Below, piece after piece: positions 23,741-34,639 of a stretch of 64,000 nt of DNA; position 1 is the first letter of the stretch, and the number at the start of each line of letters is the position of its first letter. A model generated the notes under the pieces. It did not search any database and was not told the origin of the DNA. It was given only the letters and a program-made list of their open reading frames with translations. Position numbers and translations under genes: made by a program. Source of the DNA: Chenopodium formosanum (lineage: Eukaryota; Streptophyta; Magnoliopsida; Caryophyllales; Amaranthaceae); assembly GCA_024500155.1 (NCBI GenBank), contig CM044877.1, positions 12,467,501-12,531,500 of the forward strand, given 5' to 3'.

Positions 23741-24877
23741 TCTTTTATTCCGAATGGAACTCAATCTCTTTTATGTCGAGTTTTGGACTTTTTATATAAA
23801 TAGAGGTCATATCTCCCATTTTTAAGATCATTAATAACCCAGAATTCTCTATTCTTTCTTCCTAAAAGCTAGAAGCTTATTCTCTCTCTATTCTTTTTCT
23901 AAGCCTTCCCTTTTACAAAATTCCACATTCACAAGTTCTAGAAACACCTAGACAATTTCAAAGTTGCCTTCGCCCTAGACGTGAAAGGTTGATAATTTAT
24001 GAGGGTTTGGTCCCAAATCCCTATTTCAATTATATAATTTAATTGTTTGATTTATTATTTTCCTTGAAATTACTAACGCGTGTATTTTTTTTATTAGAAA
24101 GAGATACTAGGCATCCAAGTAAGTAATTTAATTGTTATTCTTTTGATATAGAAATCATGCTTTTATTATTTTAATTCTTTGTATCATGTTAAAAATGTCT
24201 TTATGATTTCTAGTATCATGTTTAGGGTAATAACTAAGATTTCTAATCACGTATGCTTATATGATGCTTCCTATTCTTTATAATATCATGTTAGTATCAT
24301 GTTAGGGATGAAGATTTGATCTTTAATGTTTAGTGACATGCTAGGGTTTGTTATTAATCTTGTTAGTATCATGCCTAGGATCTTGCTAATGTTATTATGC
24401 TTTACTGAGATTAAATATTATTATGATAATTTGATTGTTATTGTTGCTTAATGTATATTATAGTTATTTCTTTATCATGCCTTTTATGCATGCTTAAAGG
24501 GTATTTGTACTTGTAATCACACTTAATAAGATAATTAATAATCTTGGTTAGGCTAATATGGTTATAATTCAAGTGATCACCAATAATAGATTTGTTTGTG
24601 CATTAATATTCAACCAACATAGATTAAACATGTTTAGTATTAACCCATTGATTGCATGTATGTTAGTCAGAAAGCGTACATAAATATGAGAAGAATAAAG
24701 TAGAGGTCTATTTTTAGGGCAGGTTCAATCTCTTTTAGATTGAATTTGTACCTTCATCCCAGAATATCCAGTCATGGTTCCAGACCACTGTGGAGTTAGC
24801 GATCTCATGGATCGTGAAGAGGTGTAACTTTCACCATGTAAACGGTTTACAAGTTCCTAAAATTTATTGGCTACTAT

Positions 24878-25472
24878 TAGGGGTGATCAAACCAGGTACC
24901 CGGACAAAATTTTAGGACCGGACTTAGAATTGGTTAGAACCGGGTCCTAAAATTCGGATCCAGAATTGGAATTGGTCAACCGGGTGCTAAAATCTAGAAA
25001 TTGGTATTAGAACCACTGGGTACAAGTTCCGGTTCCGGGTACCCACTTATGTATGCAATTGTTAAAATAGAATACAAATTATAATTCTTATTTTAGTTAG
25101 GTTCATTTTTAGCGTTTAATACTTATAGTTATATATGCATTAAGCTTTTTTTTTTTTTTTTAAGGATATATATGCATTAAGCTATTTGTATTTATGTTAG
25201 GCATTAATAATATTTTTTAATTTACATATTAGATACATTGAACATATTTTTATTATTTAAAATTTATTTAGTTTAGTATATATTAGGTAACCGGGTACCC
25301 AACCGGTTCCGGTTCCAATAAGTTTAGAATTGGAATTGGAATTGGTTATAACCGGGTCCTTAATTTATTACCCGGAATTGGAACCACCGGGTTCAATTCT
25401 GTTTTCGGACCCGCCGGTTCCTAACCGGTTCTAGTTCCAATTCCGAGTACCCGGAATTTTTGCTCACCCTTA
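24878..25472. mobile_element. Non-autonomous hAT element in LTR2, perfect 8-bp TSD
   Basis: The ends TAGGGGTGATCA and TGCTCACCCTTA are inverse with two mismatches. GCTACTAT flanks it exactly on both sides (24870-24877, 25473-25480). The interior is built from ACCGGGTACCC and GGTTCCGGTTCCAAT words in both orientations and can fold extensively. LTR1 has no insertion at the matching place. Confidence 0.92.
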
Positions 25473-25579
25473 GCTACTATTTTACTCTAGTTTCCTTCCC
25501 TTTGGACGCCACCATGCTTAAGTGTATGATCACAGTGGGGCTCAAGTGTGGGATGGTTGAAATATTCCCTACAGTTTTT

Positions 25580-25597
25580 TGGCGGCTCCACTGGGGA
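25580..25597 (+). other. Primer-binding-site candidate, unit 2
   Basis: TGGCGGCTCCACTGGGGA follows the end of LTR2 after a T run; compare 15394 and 31336. Confidence 0.7.
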
Positions 25598-27242
25598 GGA
25601 TTTCTATTTTAAATCCTGAAATTTATTTTGGCAATAATTTAGAATGAGTGGGTGAGATTTGAAATTTCTAAGTATTTTGTGTGCGTAATTTTAATTAACA
25701 TTATTGGCATAAGCATAAAAAGGTCCGCATTGGAAAGACCATTTGTAATACGTCAAAAACATTGGATTTTTACACGTAGGAAATCAAGGAAACATCTTTC
25801 ACGACTAGAATCGAAATAATGCTGCGAAAAAATGGAAAATTCAAGAACATAAAGCTTCTGAGGCATGTAGGAACTGGCTCTGAGAAAACAGTGCCATCTC
25901 AATACAATGGCTCTGTCGCCTGGCGACAAATTCATAGTCAGGCGATGGGCACTATAGTCTCGCACCGAGTTCTTCCAATACCAAGCTAGAAATCTACCTT
26001 CTCGTTTCGACCAGTTCTAGTACTTTTCGCTTGGTTTTACTTCTTGATTGAGTTTTTCCCTCTATTCCGAACCATACGTGTTCTACATATGGTCATAACC
26101 CTATGGATATTCACGCTCCATCTACCCAATCTAACGATCCTGACAACGACGGGTACATCCGAGTTTGTGAATTCACCAAACCGTGGAAGCAAGTTTAACT
26201 TACGGGGTCCCATCCATACGCCCCAACCCTTCCAAAGGTAAGGCTTCTGCGCAATACATCCGGAAACATAACCATGGACCCTCTTTGACTAACCCATATC
26301 CTTGAACTTTAGAGACTTAGAGCCATGGTTAGGTTGCAAACTCATTGCATCATATTGTGCTTACTTGACTACTTGTGCATTCCTTACTTGTGCATAACCT
26401 ATATGTGTTTACACTAACCGTTTGTTTGAGTTGTGAATGAGTCTAAATAAACTAATTAATGACTAAAGGACTTTGCTTAATCAATTAATTATTATAAATA
26501 ATTAAAGTCTAAATAAATTAATCATAGCTAACTTAGTACAACTATGGGCTTGTCCCTTTAGAGTAAGATACCGGAAACAGTCTCAGGCCAATGTCCCATC
26601 AATGGCGCAAAGGTTTAGATTGTGGTGTAACATGCTGGTGTTTAGCGCCTGGTGATAATGTTGTCGTTTGGCGCTGGACATTAGCGTGTGGCGACAGTTC
26701 TGTTGCTTTGGAGACAGTCCAGTTTTCTGCTCGAGTCTTCACGACGAGTCTAATTAATCCCTTTATTTAATTGGTTTAACAAGTTTATTAATGACAATAG
26801 TCATGTTAAGTCCTTAATTGAGTCGAAGCACATAGTCACATGGTCAGGACACAAGTCAAAAATGTCATCTACACTCACTAGTCTTAGCACACATTGTGTA
26901 TATATGTTACCATGACCATATTTTAGGTTCATGCATGAGTTGTTTTTCCATCATAAGAGTTGAGGGCCCATTCCACTCCTATTATATTCCTAATTTTCCC
27001 ATATTTCTCTATCAACATCATTTTTTTTCACCCATATATATCATTCTTTCTTTTCTTCCATGATCTCTTCTCATCTATCGCATGTTGTATAGAGCTTGAG
27101 TCAAAATTAAAAATTTACCCCCAATTTCTCTTTCCACAACACTTGGTCAAGGAGAGAAGGGAGTTTAATCAAGGATAACACTTTTGTCCAAGTACTACTT
27201 TTTGATAAACCGATTCCACAAAAGAGAAAAGCTAAGAAGATA
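25598..27242 (+). other. Leader of gag-only unit 2
   Basis: Untranslated region with palindrome clusters at 25910-25955 (GTCGCCTGGCGAC, CAGGCGATGG) and 26635-26740 (TTAGCGCCTGG, TTTGGCGCTGG, GTGTGGCGACAG). The uninterrupted hAT target site lies near 25950-25970. No gene. Confidence 0.7.
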
Positions 27243-28363
27243 ATGGCGTCTCATAGAGAAGTCAACGAACTTAGGAAGGACGTGGCTAACATGACTGAAA
27301 TGATGAAGGCTATGGCTCTTCAAATAAATGACCCTGTGAAGCGACGATAAATGGAGCTCATGCAAGAAAGCTTTAGCAAACTCTCCAACGACTATAGGTT
27401 CCAGGGCATTAGCTCACAAGGGTTCTTAGTGGACAAGGAGCTTCTACTGCAGAAGTTCAATGCCTATGACATCCCTAAGTTTAAGCTAACTGAAAAATCC
27501 TTATTTTCACTTAAGGGATTTTGAAACTATAATGAATATGGATTGATAGGAATATTTTTCACTTTTTGTTCTCACTATCTCTAGAAACCGTTTGTCAACA
27601 TTGGTTCTTTTCTCTTGATAAAGAAAAGACCTCTACTTGGGATGGAATAAAAAACGCTTTCATTGATAGATATAAGTGCAACATTCAAGTTGAAAATGAC
27701 CATAGACAACTTGAGATGCTAAAGCAAAAAAAAAAAAAAAACGAAGGGTTCACCTCTTTCTTCAACAAGTGGAAGGAAACTTTCGCTAATATGGTTGAAG
27801 TTCCTACTGAAAAGGAGTCCTTAAGGATGTTCATTAAGAACCTTCAAGACAAGTATTCGAAACATTTGAAATATCAACATAATTTAAATACTTTCAAGGT
27901 CGTCTATGACATAGGTATTGAAATCAAAGATGACCTTGCAAAGAAAAAAGCTACTAACAATAGCAACAATAGTTGCTGGAAAGGAAAGAAGAACGACAAT
28001 CCTTCTTCTTCCGAAAACGCCAACTCTAGTAACAATCTTAGTACCTTTGACCTCAATGAAGTCTCATCCATGGATAACCAAGTACCTTAAAAGCAATTAA
28101 GGAAAGAGTTCGCCCATATTAGGATGAACTACAATACCGCTTTTGATCGACTCCATGCCAAAGCACTCACCACTCCTATTGGACCTCTTCAAGATCCAGC
28201 ACCCGAAAATAGGTCACCCAACTGGAATGCTGACGCTCATTACAAGTACCATCAAGGTAGAGGACATACTATTGAGAGTTGTTGGAAGCTAAAAGAGGTC
28301 ATCCAATATTTGATCGATAATAACAAGCTTCCCATACCTCCAGCTGGCAAGAACACCGAGTGA
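27243..28363 (+). pseudogene. gag: Gag of unit 2, broken by stops
   Basis: The start MASHREVNELRKDVANMTEM matches the family. A stop at 27348-27350 replaces the QQ of W (KQQQMDL). A frame change follows near 27500. From 27566 the capsid reads well (FSLSLETVCQHWFFSL, TSFFNKWKETFANMVEVPTE) with an A-run expansion at 27727-27740. A single stop at 28088 interrupts the frame, which then continues to the CHHC knuckle CKYHQGRGHTIESC (as YKYHQGRGHTIESC here) and ends at GKNTE-stop. This shared end with unit 1 marks a truncated gag as the family form. Confidence 0.85.
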
Positions 28364-29238
28364 TAATAGAGCGCAAGATACAAGGCGAGCTTCAACGATA
28401 AGATTTTGTGACCTCTTTTTCTATTTTCTTTATTCACCATTTTCCCAATAAGTCTAGCATAGGCACTTTTCATTTTCCTTAGATTTTATTTAGTGGGATT
28501 TTTCTTTCTCTCTTTAATAAAATGAGCATTTATTTTCTTGCATATGATTATCGCATTGCATTGCATTAAAAAAAATCCATGCCAAACTAGGCACAAGGTA
28601 TTCTAATTATTTGAGGCACCCCTTGTAGCCATATCATATCACCTTCACCCTTTAAATATATAAATCGTTTCTTGATAAACCACTTTGAGCCTCGTCCACT
28701 TATAGACCTTTCTTTTTTCAACCCACACCCACCTAACCTTGAGATGGGATAGTGTGAAACTTATGCAAATTCTAAATACGAAAGCTTGAGTGATTTTACA
28801 TAGAACTCAAAAATTAAAAAAAGCAAAAATAATAAAACTTTACAAAAGGGCAAGTGTTCCAATGTCATCGACATGAACATGTCTCTGATATGAACACGTC
28901 TCAGATTGCATCTCTTATCGAGTGTTAGGTACCGTACCTGAGAAACATGAATGCCAAGTGAGTGATAGACCGCAGATCGGGATTGCCCACACTTATCAAA
29001 AAATGCAAAAGAAAAAAAACAGAGAGAGAGCAAAAAAATAAACAAAACAAAGAGTGTTAAAAAGTGAGGAAACCTCAAGCATAAAATTATAAAGATTACA
29101 AAAGCAAGGTTGCACATCTTGGGGGTTTATCTAGGGTTTTTGGCCTTTATCCCCTTCTTCTTCAACCTTTAGCCTAAACTCGTTACAAACCTTCAAAGAC
29201 CTCTTTGAGGTATACACATACTTGTGCGAGGTTCGACT

Positions 29239-29300
29239 AGAGCTACGTTCGGCCTGATTCCTAACGAATACGTAGGCAGCCTCACATCAAGGTGCGGCCG
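29239..29300 (+). other. Conserved 60-base box after gag, unit 2
   Basis: AGAGCTACGTTCGGCCTGAT ... ATACGTAGGCAGCC ... GGTGCGGCC. It is followed about 100 bases later by a polypurine-type tract (CTTGGGGGCTT) ending eight bases before LTR3. Confidence 0.75.
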
Positions 29301-29414
29301 TAATAAAAATGCATTCATTCACATTCATATTTAAATTCATACATGATAATATTAAGCGATCTCCTATGCTCATCCCTATCCATTTAGAGCTAGACTTGGG
29401 GGCTTGATTCGTAC

Positions 29415-31330
29415 TGTAGACACCCATTTGTGTCTCCCCAAAACCAAACCCACTGATGAGTACCTTTCGCGTCGAATCATAATCGAATGAAGTGAAAGTG
29501 TGGAAAGTCTAGGGTTGCGGATAGTTTTAATTTCTTTTCTCTTCTCTCTGTTTTTGAAAACTTATTTTAAGAAAATAGCCAATACAGTTTGGTTGGTCCA
29601 TGATATGGGTCCAATAGTAGTGTAGTTGGATGGGGCTTGACAAGAGCTTTCCAACGATACATTATAAGCCCAATTTCGATGAATATTGAGGAATTTATGG
29701 CCAATTTACTAAACTGGGCCCGTTTTGAGCCTTATATACGGCCCAATGATCTAGGGGAGGGCCTAATATAGATTTATCATTCCTAATGCAATTAGAATTG
29801 GTTTTAGTCATCTAGATTCTTTTAGAAGGTTCTTTTCATTCCTAATTCGATTAACATTGATAAATTGACTTTTTGTTGACTTTTCAGAGTTTTAATTAAA
29901 ATCAAAGAGCATTTTTGAGGAAAGATACAATGTTATCCTCCTGTACGACAATATTTATCTGATTTTAGAAAACGCGTCAAAAACAGGGTTAGTGCCTAAC
30001 GCCAGACATTAGCGCCTGGCGCTAACGTTGGCGCTGGTTCGTTTTTTTGTGCGCCAGACTCTGTTTTGGTATTTTTATCTTTTTGGCTGATTTTCTCTAT
30101 AAATAACGTATAAAAAACTCCCTTTTTGATAACCAGTTTTCATCAACATTCACCTACAGCCAGTTTTCATTCATAGATTCTATCATCTCTTCTAATCATT
30201 CACCATCTCCATCTCTCTGTTTTTCTAAACTAGTTTTTACATACAAAATTCCGCATTCGCAAGATCTAGAAACACCTAGCCATATTCGAAGTTGCCTTCG
30301 CCCTAGACGTGAAAGGTTTAATTTTATGAGGGTTTGGTCCCAAATCTCTATTTTTCATTATTTAATTTAATTGTTTTGTTTATTATTTTCCTTGAAGTTA
30401 CTAACGCGTGTATTTTGGTATTAGAAAGAGATACGAGGCATCAAAGTAAGTGCTTTAATGGTTTTTATTGATGTTATGATGTAGAAATCATGTTTAGATT
30501 GTTATTTTGGTTCCTAGTATCATGTCTAGGGTAAATTTAATATCAAATATGATTGTTACGATGCTTCCTATGTTTTTCCTAATATTTATGATTGTTAGTA
30601 TCATGTTAGGGTTAAAGCTTTGATTTTTATTGCTTAGTGACATGCTAGGGTTTGTTATTAATCTAGTTAGTATCATGCCTAAGATCTTTAACATGATGAT
30701 TATTATTATGATTATATGTTATGAATTTATGATTATAATTGTTATAATGATGATTATTTTTAATTATGATAGTTATGATTATAATAATTATTATTGATTA
30801 CTTATTATGTTGCTTGATTTTTATTGTTATTGCTTGATCACGCCTTTTATGCATGTTTAAAAGGAATTTGTACTTGTAATCACGCTTAATAAGATAATTA
30901 ATAATCTTGTTAGGGTTAATTTGATTATAATTCAAGTGATCGCCAATAATAGTTTATTTGTGCATTAAATTAAACCAACATAGATTAAACAGGTTTAGGG
31001 TTAATCCTATTGATTGCATGTTAGTCAAAAAGCGCACATGAATACGATCAGAATAAAGTAGAGGCCTATTATTAGGGCAGGTTCAATCTCTTTTAGGTTG
31101 GATTTGTACCTTCATCCCCGAACCTTATTTGGTTCAAGACCTTATGGAGTTGACGATCTCTTGGATAGTTAAGGGGTGTAACCATCACCCTGTGAACGAT
31201 TTACAAGTTCCTAAAACTTGTTGGCGACTCTTTTGCTCTATCTTCTTCCCTTTTGGACGCCATCGTACTTTAGTGTATGATCACAGTGGGGTTCAAGCTA
31301 GGGGATTAACTCTTGAAATTATTCCCTACA
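29415..31330 (+). repeat. LTR3 (3' of unit 2, 5' LTR of element W)
   Basis: TGTAGACACC to ATTCCCTACA, 1916 bases. A GGCGCT/AGCGCC cluster (29990-30060) stands about 40 bases before a TATA box (TATAAATA, 30098-30105). TAGTATCATG words recur at 30505-30690 and an ATTATGAT-rich simple stretch at 30690-30800. Confidence 0.87.
29990..30060. promoter_or_regulatory. GGCGCT palindrome cluster upstream of LTR3 TATA
   Basis: TAACGCCAGACATTAGCGCC, TGGCGCTAACG, TTGGCGCTGG and GTGCGCCAG. The sister words in the leader of W (31636-31744, 32391-32485) are of the same GGCGCC type. Confidence 0.65.
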
Positions 31331-31335
31331 GTTTT

Positions 31336-31353
31336 TGGCGACTCCTCTGGGGA
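31336..31353 (+). other. Primer-binding-site candidate of element W
   Basis: TGGCGACTCCTCTGGGGA, five bases after LTR3. Confidence 0.7.
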
Positions 31354-31635
31354 GGATTTCTATTTTAATTCCTGAATTTTGTTTCGGCAATGATTAAGAA
31401 TGAGTGGATGAGACTCGAAACGTTCTAAGTATTTCATGTGCGTAATTTTGATTAACATTATTGTCATATGCATAAAAAAGATTTCATTGGAAAGACCATC
31501 CGTAATGAGTTAAATATAGGATTTTACACGTAGGAAATTTTAGAAACATCTTTTACAACTAGGACCGAAATAACATTGCGCGAAACTGGAAAATTTTATC
31601 GAGCACAGAAAGCTGCTGAGGTATGTAGGAATCAG

Positions 31636-31744
31636 CGCCAGGGGATAGAGCATTGGCGCCAGAATTTTAACCGTAGCGCCAGACGCCAACATTGGCGCCA
31701 GGCGCTACAGCTAAAATCTTGCGCCAGTCTCTGTTTGCTAGCGC
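31636..31744. other. GGCGCC palindrome cluster in W leader, part 1
   Basis: TTGGCGCCAG, TAGCGCCAGACGCCAACATT and TTGGCGCCAGGCGCTACAG recur, spaced by 10-20 AT-rich bases. No promoter was seen next to it. Confidence 0.7.
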
Positions 31745-32390
31745 CAAATTCTTCCAATACTGAGCCAGAAATATGCGTTCTAATTTCGATTAGTTTTTCG
31801 TATTGTTTGCTCGATCCTACTTCCTGATTGAATTTTTTTCTCACTTTTCTGAAACCCATGTGTTCAACATATGGACATAACCCTATGGGAATTCATGCTC
31901 CATCTACCTGATTGAACGCTCTGAGCAACAAAGGGTACATCCGAGAATGTTGAATTCACCAAACCATGAAAGCGAGTTTTTCTAAAACTCGCAGTGTCCC
32001 ATCCACTCGCGCCAACCCTTCATGGTTAGGCTTTTGTGCGGTGCATCCGGACAATTAACCATGGACCCTCTATTGACTAAACCATATCCCTAACTTTAGA
32101 GAATTAGAGCCATGGTTAGGTTGCAAACTCATTGCATCATATTGTGCCTACTTGACTAATTGTGCATTATTTGTTGTGCATATGATATATGTTTTCCTTA
32201 ACCGTTTGTTTGACTTGTGTTAAAACTAAAATAAATTAATGACTTAAAGAACTTTGCCTAATTAATTAATTAATTAATTAATTAGAGTAAATAAAGTCTA
32301 ATATTTTAATCAGAATTGACCTAGTACAACTTTAGGCATACCCCTATTGATTAATAACACCGAAAACAGTCCCAGATTGAAGCTCCAGCA

Positions 32391-32485
32391 TTGGCGCCAA
32401 AGTCTGGACTGTAGCGCCACTATGTGGAGTGTGGCGCCTGGCGACAACTCTATTGTCTGGCGCCAAGCTACACAGTGCGACGCCA
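32391..32485. other. GGCGCC palindrome cluster in W leader, part 2
   Basis: TTGGCGCCAAAG, GTAGCGCCAC, GTGGCGCCTGGCGACAAC and CTGGCGCCAAGC lie about 440 bases upstream of gag. The rest of the leader (31354-32926) shows no gene. Confidence 0.7.
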
Positions 32486-32926
32486 GTCCTGTCGTTTTGC
32501 CGACAGTTTGGATTATTAGTCGAGTCATCACCTAGTGTCTAATTAACCAGTTTGCTAATTAATTCGGTTAATTTTCGCTGTCAATAGTACTTGTTTGAGT
32601 CGTTAATCGAGTTTAGGCACTAAGTCCCATGGTCTTCCACAAGAGTCCAAACATGTCACTCAACGCACACATCAGTACACATACTTTGACCATGTCTAAG
32701 GGAGTCTTGCATGTGCGTTTTTTCCGTCATTTTTATTTTATTTTATCTTCTCCTCTCTAAAAATCCGTAAAGTCAAGTCGATTTGAGTCAAGTAATTAAA
32801 ACGCAAAATGGTTTAAATTACAGCGCGTGGTCAAGAAAGGAAGGACGATTAACCAAAGACAACCTCTTCGTACAAGTCCAACTTTTCAACAAACCCATAG
32901 CTCGCAAGAGAAAAGCTAAGACCATA

Positions 32927-34639
32927 ATGGCAACACAAGAAGAAGTCAACGAGCTTAGGAACCAACTGGTTACCATGACTGAAACACTGAAGCTTTTCAC
33001 ACTTAAGGTCGATGATCCCATGAAACAACAACAGATGGACCTCATGCAAGAGAGTCTAAGCAAGCTATCCAACAACTACAAGTTTCAAGGGCTTACTTCA
33101 CAGGGGGTCTCGGTGGAAAAAGATGTTCTTCCGCAGAAGTTCAATGCCAACGACATCCAAAATTCAGAGCAACCGACAACCCTTATTTTCATTTAAGAGC
33201 CTTCGAGACAATAATGAGTATTAAGGGTATCGATAAGAAGGTTTTCCCCTCTCTGTTCTCACTATCTCTTGAGACCGTTTGCCAACAATGGTTCTTTTCT
33301 CTCGAGAAAGAAAAGACCTCTACCTGGGAGTCCATAGCAAACGCTTTCGTTGATAGATACAAGTGCAAAATTCAAGTTGAGACTGACCATAGGGAACTTG
33401 AAATCCTCAAGCAGAAAGAGAATGAAGGCTTCACCTCTTTCTTTAACAAATGGAGGGAAACCTCAGCTAAGATGATTGAGGTGCCAAGTGAAAAAGAGTC
33501 TGTGAGGTTATTCATCAAGAACCTTCAATAAAAGTATTCCAAGCATCTCAAATATAAAAATAATCTTCATACCTTCAAGGCCGTCTACGACATTGGGATC
33601 AATATTGAAGACGACCTGACTAAGTTAAAAGCTGCTAACAATAACTCCAACAGTGGCTGGAAAGGAAAGAAGAACGACAATCCTTCTTCTTCTAAAACCA
33701 CCCACTCAAACAATGTTAACACTTTTAATTTAGGAGAAGTCCTTGCAATGAACAATCAAGGACAAAAGAAACCATTTAGGAGAAACTTTACTCCTATTTC
33801 CATGAGTTATGACATCGCATTTGATCGATTAAATGCAAAAGGTCTTATAACTCCTATTAGACCATTTGGGGACCCACCAGTCGAAAAGAGGTCGGCTAAT
33901 TGGAACCCCAATGCACACTGTAAGTATCACCAAGGTAGGGGCCATCTCACCGAAAACTGTTGGAAGCTTAAGGAAGCCATCCAAGATTTAATCGATAACA
34001 ACAAGCTGCCATTGCCCCCTGCCAGTAAGAAGCCAAACATTGATAATGCACCTCTCGCTCACGCCTTGGCTATCTCTGATGAGGAAAACGAGGTTGACCC
34101 CTCGTCTCTCATTAAACCTGTCAAAGAAATCCGTGCCATTGAAGAAGACGAGAAGACATTCTTCGATGGCATGGATAGCCTTTCAGAACCGGCAAGTAAA
34201 GAAGATATACAATTGCTCACACTGTCTATGATGGAAGTATCACATTTACTACGTGAAGCTCTCAAAGCTATAAAAGAACCCCAAAACACATATGGCAAGG
34301 TTCCACCTCCGAAAGATGAAACTAAGAGAGAATTCACACCCATGAGAATGACTTATGAGGCAAAGCGTTTTCCTTTACAAGTCACTGAAAAACCCAAGAA
34401 GAGTAATAAAATTTACACTCCAATTGGGATCCCATATGCACAAATGTTCGAAAATACTCTCCGAGAGTGGTGAGATCAAACCTCTCGAACAAAGACCATT
34501 CGAATCATTGAAAAGGACAGATAGGTATTACTGTCAGTATCATCAATCAGGGGGTCACACTATCGAAAACTGTTTCAAATTCAAGGATTTGGTTCAGAAA
34601 ATGATTAATGAAAAGAAACTAGTCCAAGTTCCACAATAA
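32927..34639 (+). pseudogene. gag: Gag of element W, two CHHC zinc knuckles, broken
   Basis: It starts MATQEEVNELRNQL. One base is lost near 33160, shifting FNANDIPKF out of frame. The capsid domain follows (SLETVCQQWFFSL, FTSFFNKWRETSAKMIEV), with one stop at 33529. The first knuckle CKYHQGRGHLTENC (33919-33960) has the C-x2-H-x4-H-x4-C order usual in Tat gag. Where the gag-only units stop, W continues with an acidic linker, a frame change near 34400 and a second knuckle CQYHQSGGHTIENC (34532-34573). A TAA at 34637 separates this from protease in the same frame. Gag binds and packages element RNA. Confidence 0.88.

Larger units (their letters stand above)
12659..25573 (+). mobile_element. 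Gag-only Tat-like retrotransposon unit 1
   Basis: The layout is LTR1, PBS, leader, gag, about 1.15 kb of 3' non-coding sequence, then LTR2. No protease, reverse transcriptase, RNase H or integrase is present between the LTRs. Unit 2 has the same layout and the same gag end point, so the lack of pol is a family trait. LTR2 is shared with unit 2, giving an LTR-gag-LTR-gag-LTR tandem array. Confidence 0.8.
23022..25573 (+). repeat. LTR2 (3' of unit 1, 5' of unit 2)
   Basis: TGTAGACACC to ATTCCCTACA, 2552 bases, of which 603 are the nested hAT element plus its duplication. A palindrome cluster (23633-23740) precedes a TATA box (TATATAAATAG near 23794). TAGTATCATG-type words recur at 24180-24370. 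Confidence 0.85.
23022..31330 (+). mobile_element. Gag-only Tat-like retrotransposon unit 2
   Basis: LTR2, PBS, leader, gag, 1.05 kb of 3' non-coding sequence, then LTR3. It has no pol. Its gag, 3' region and leader align with unit 1 along their length. It shares LTR3 with element W. Confidence 0.8.

Noticed and set aside
34059..34343. Minus-strand frame inside gag linker of W
   Set aside because: Shadow of the gag coding frame, not preserved in the gag-only units.
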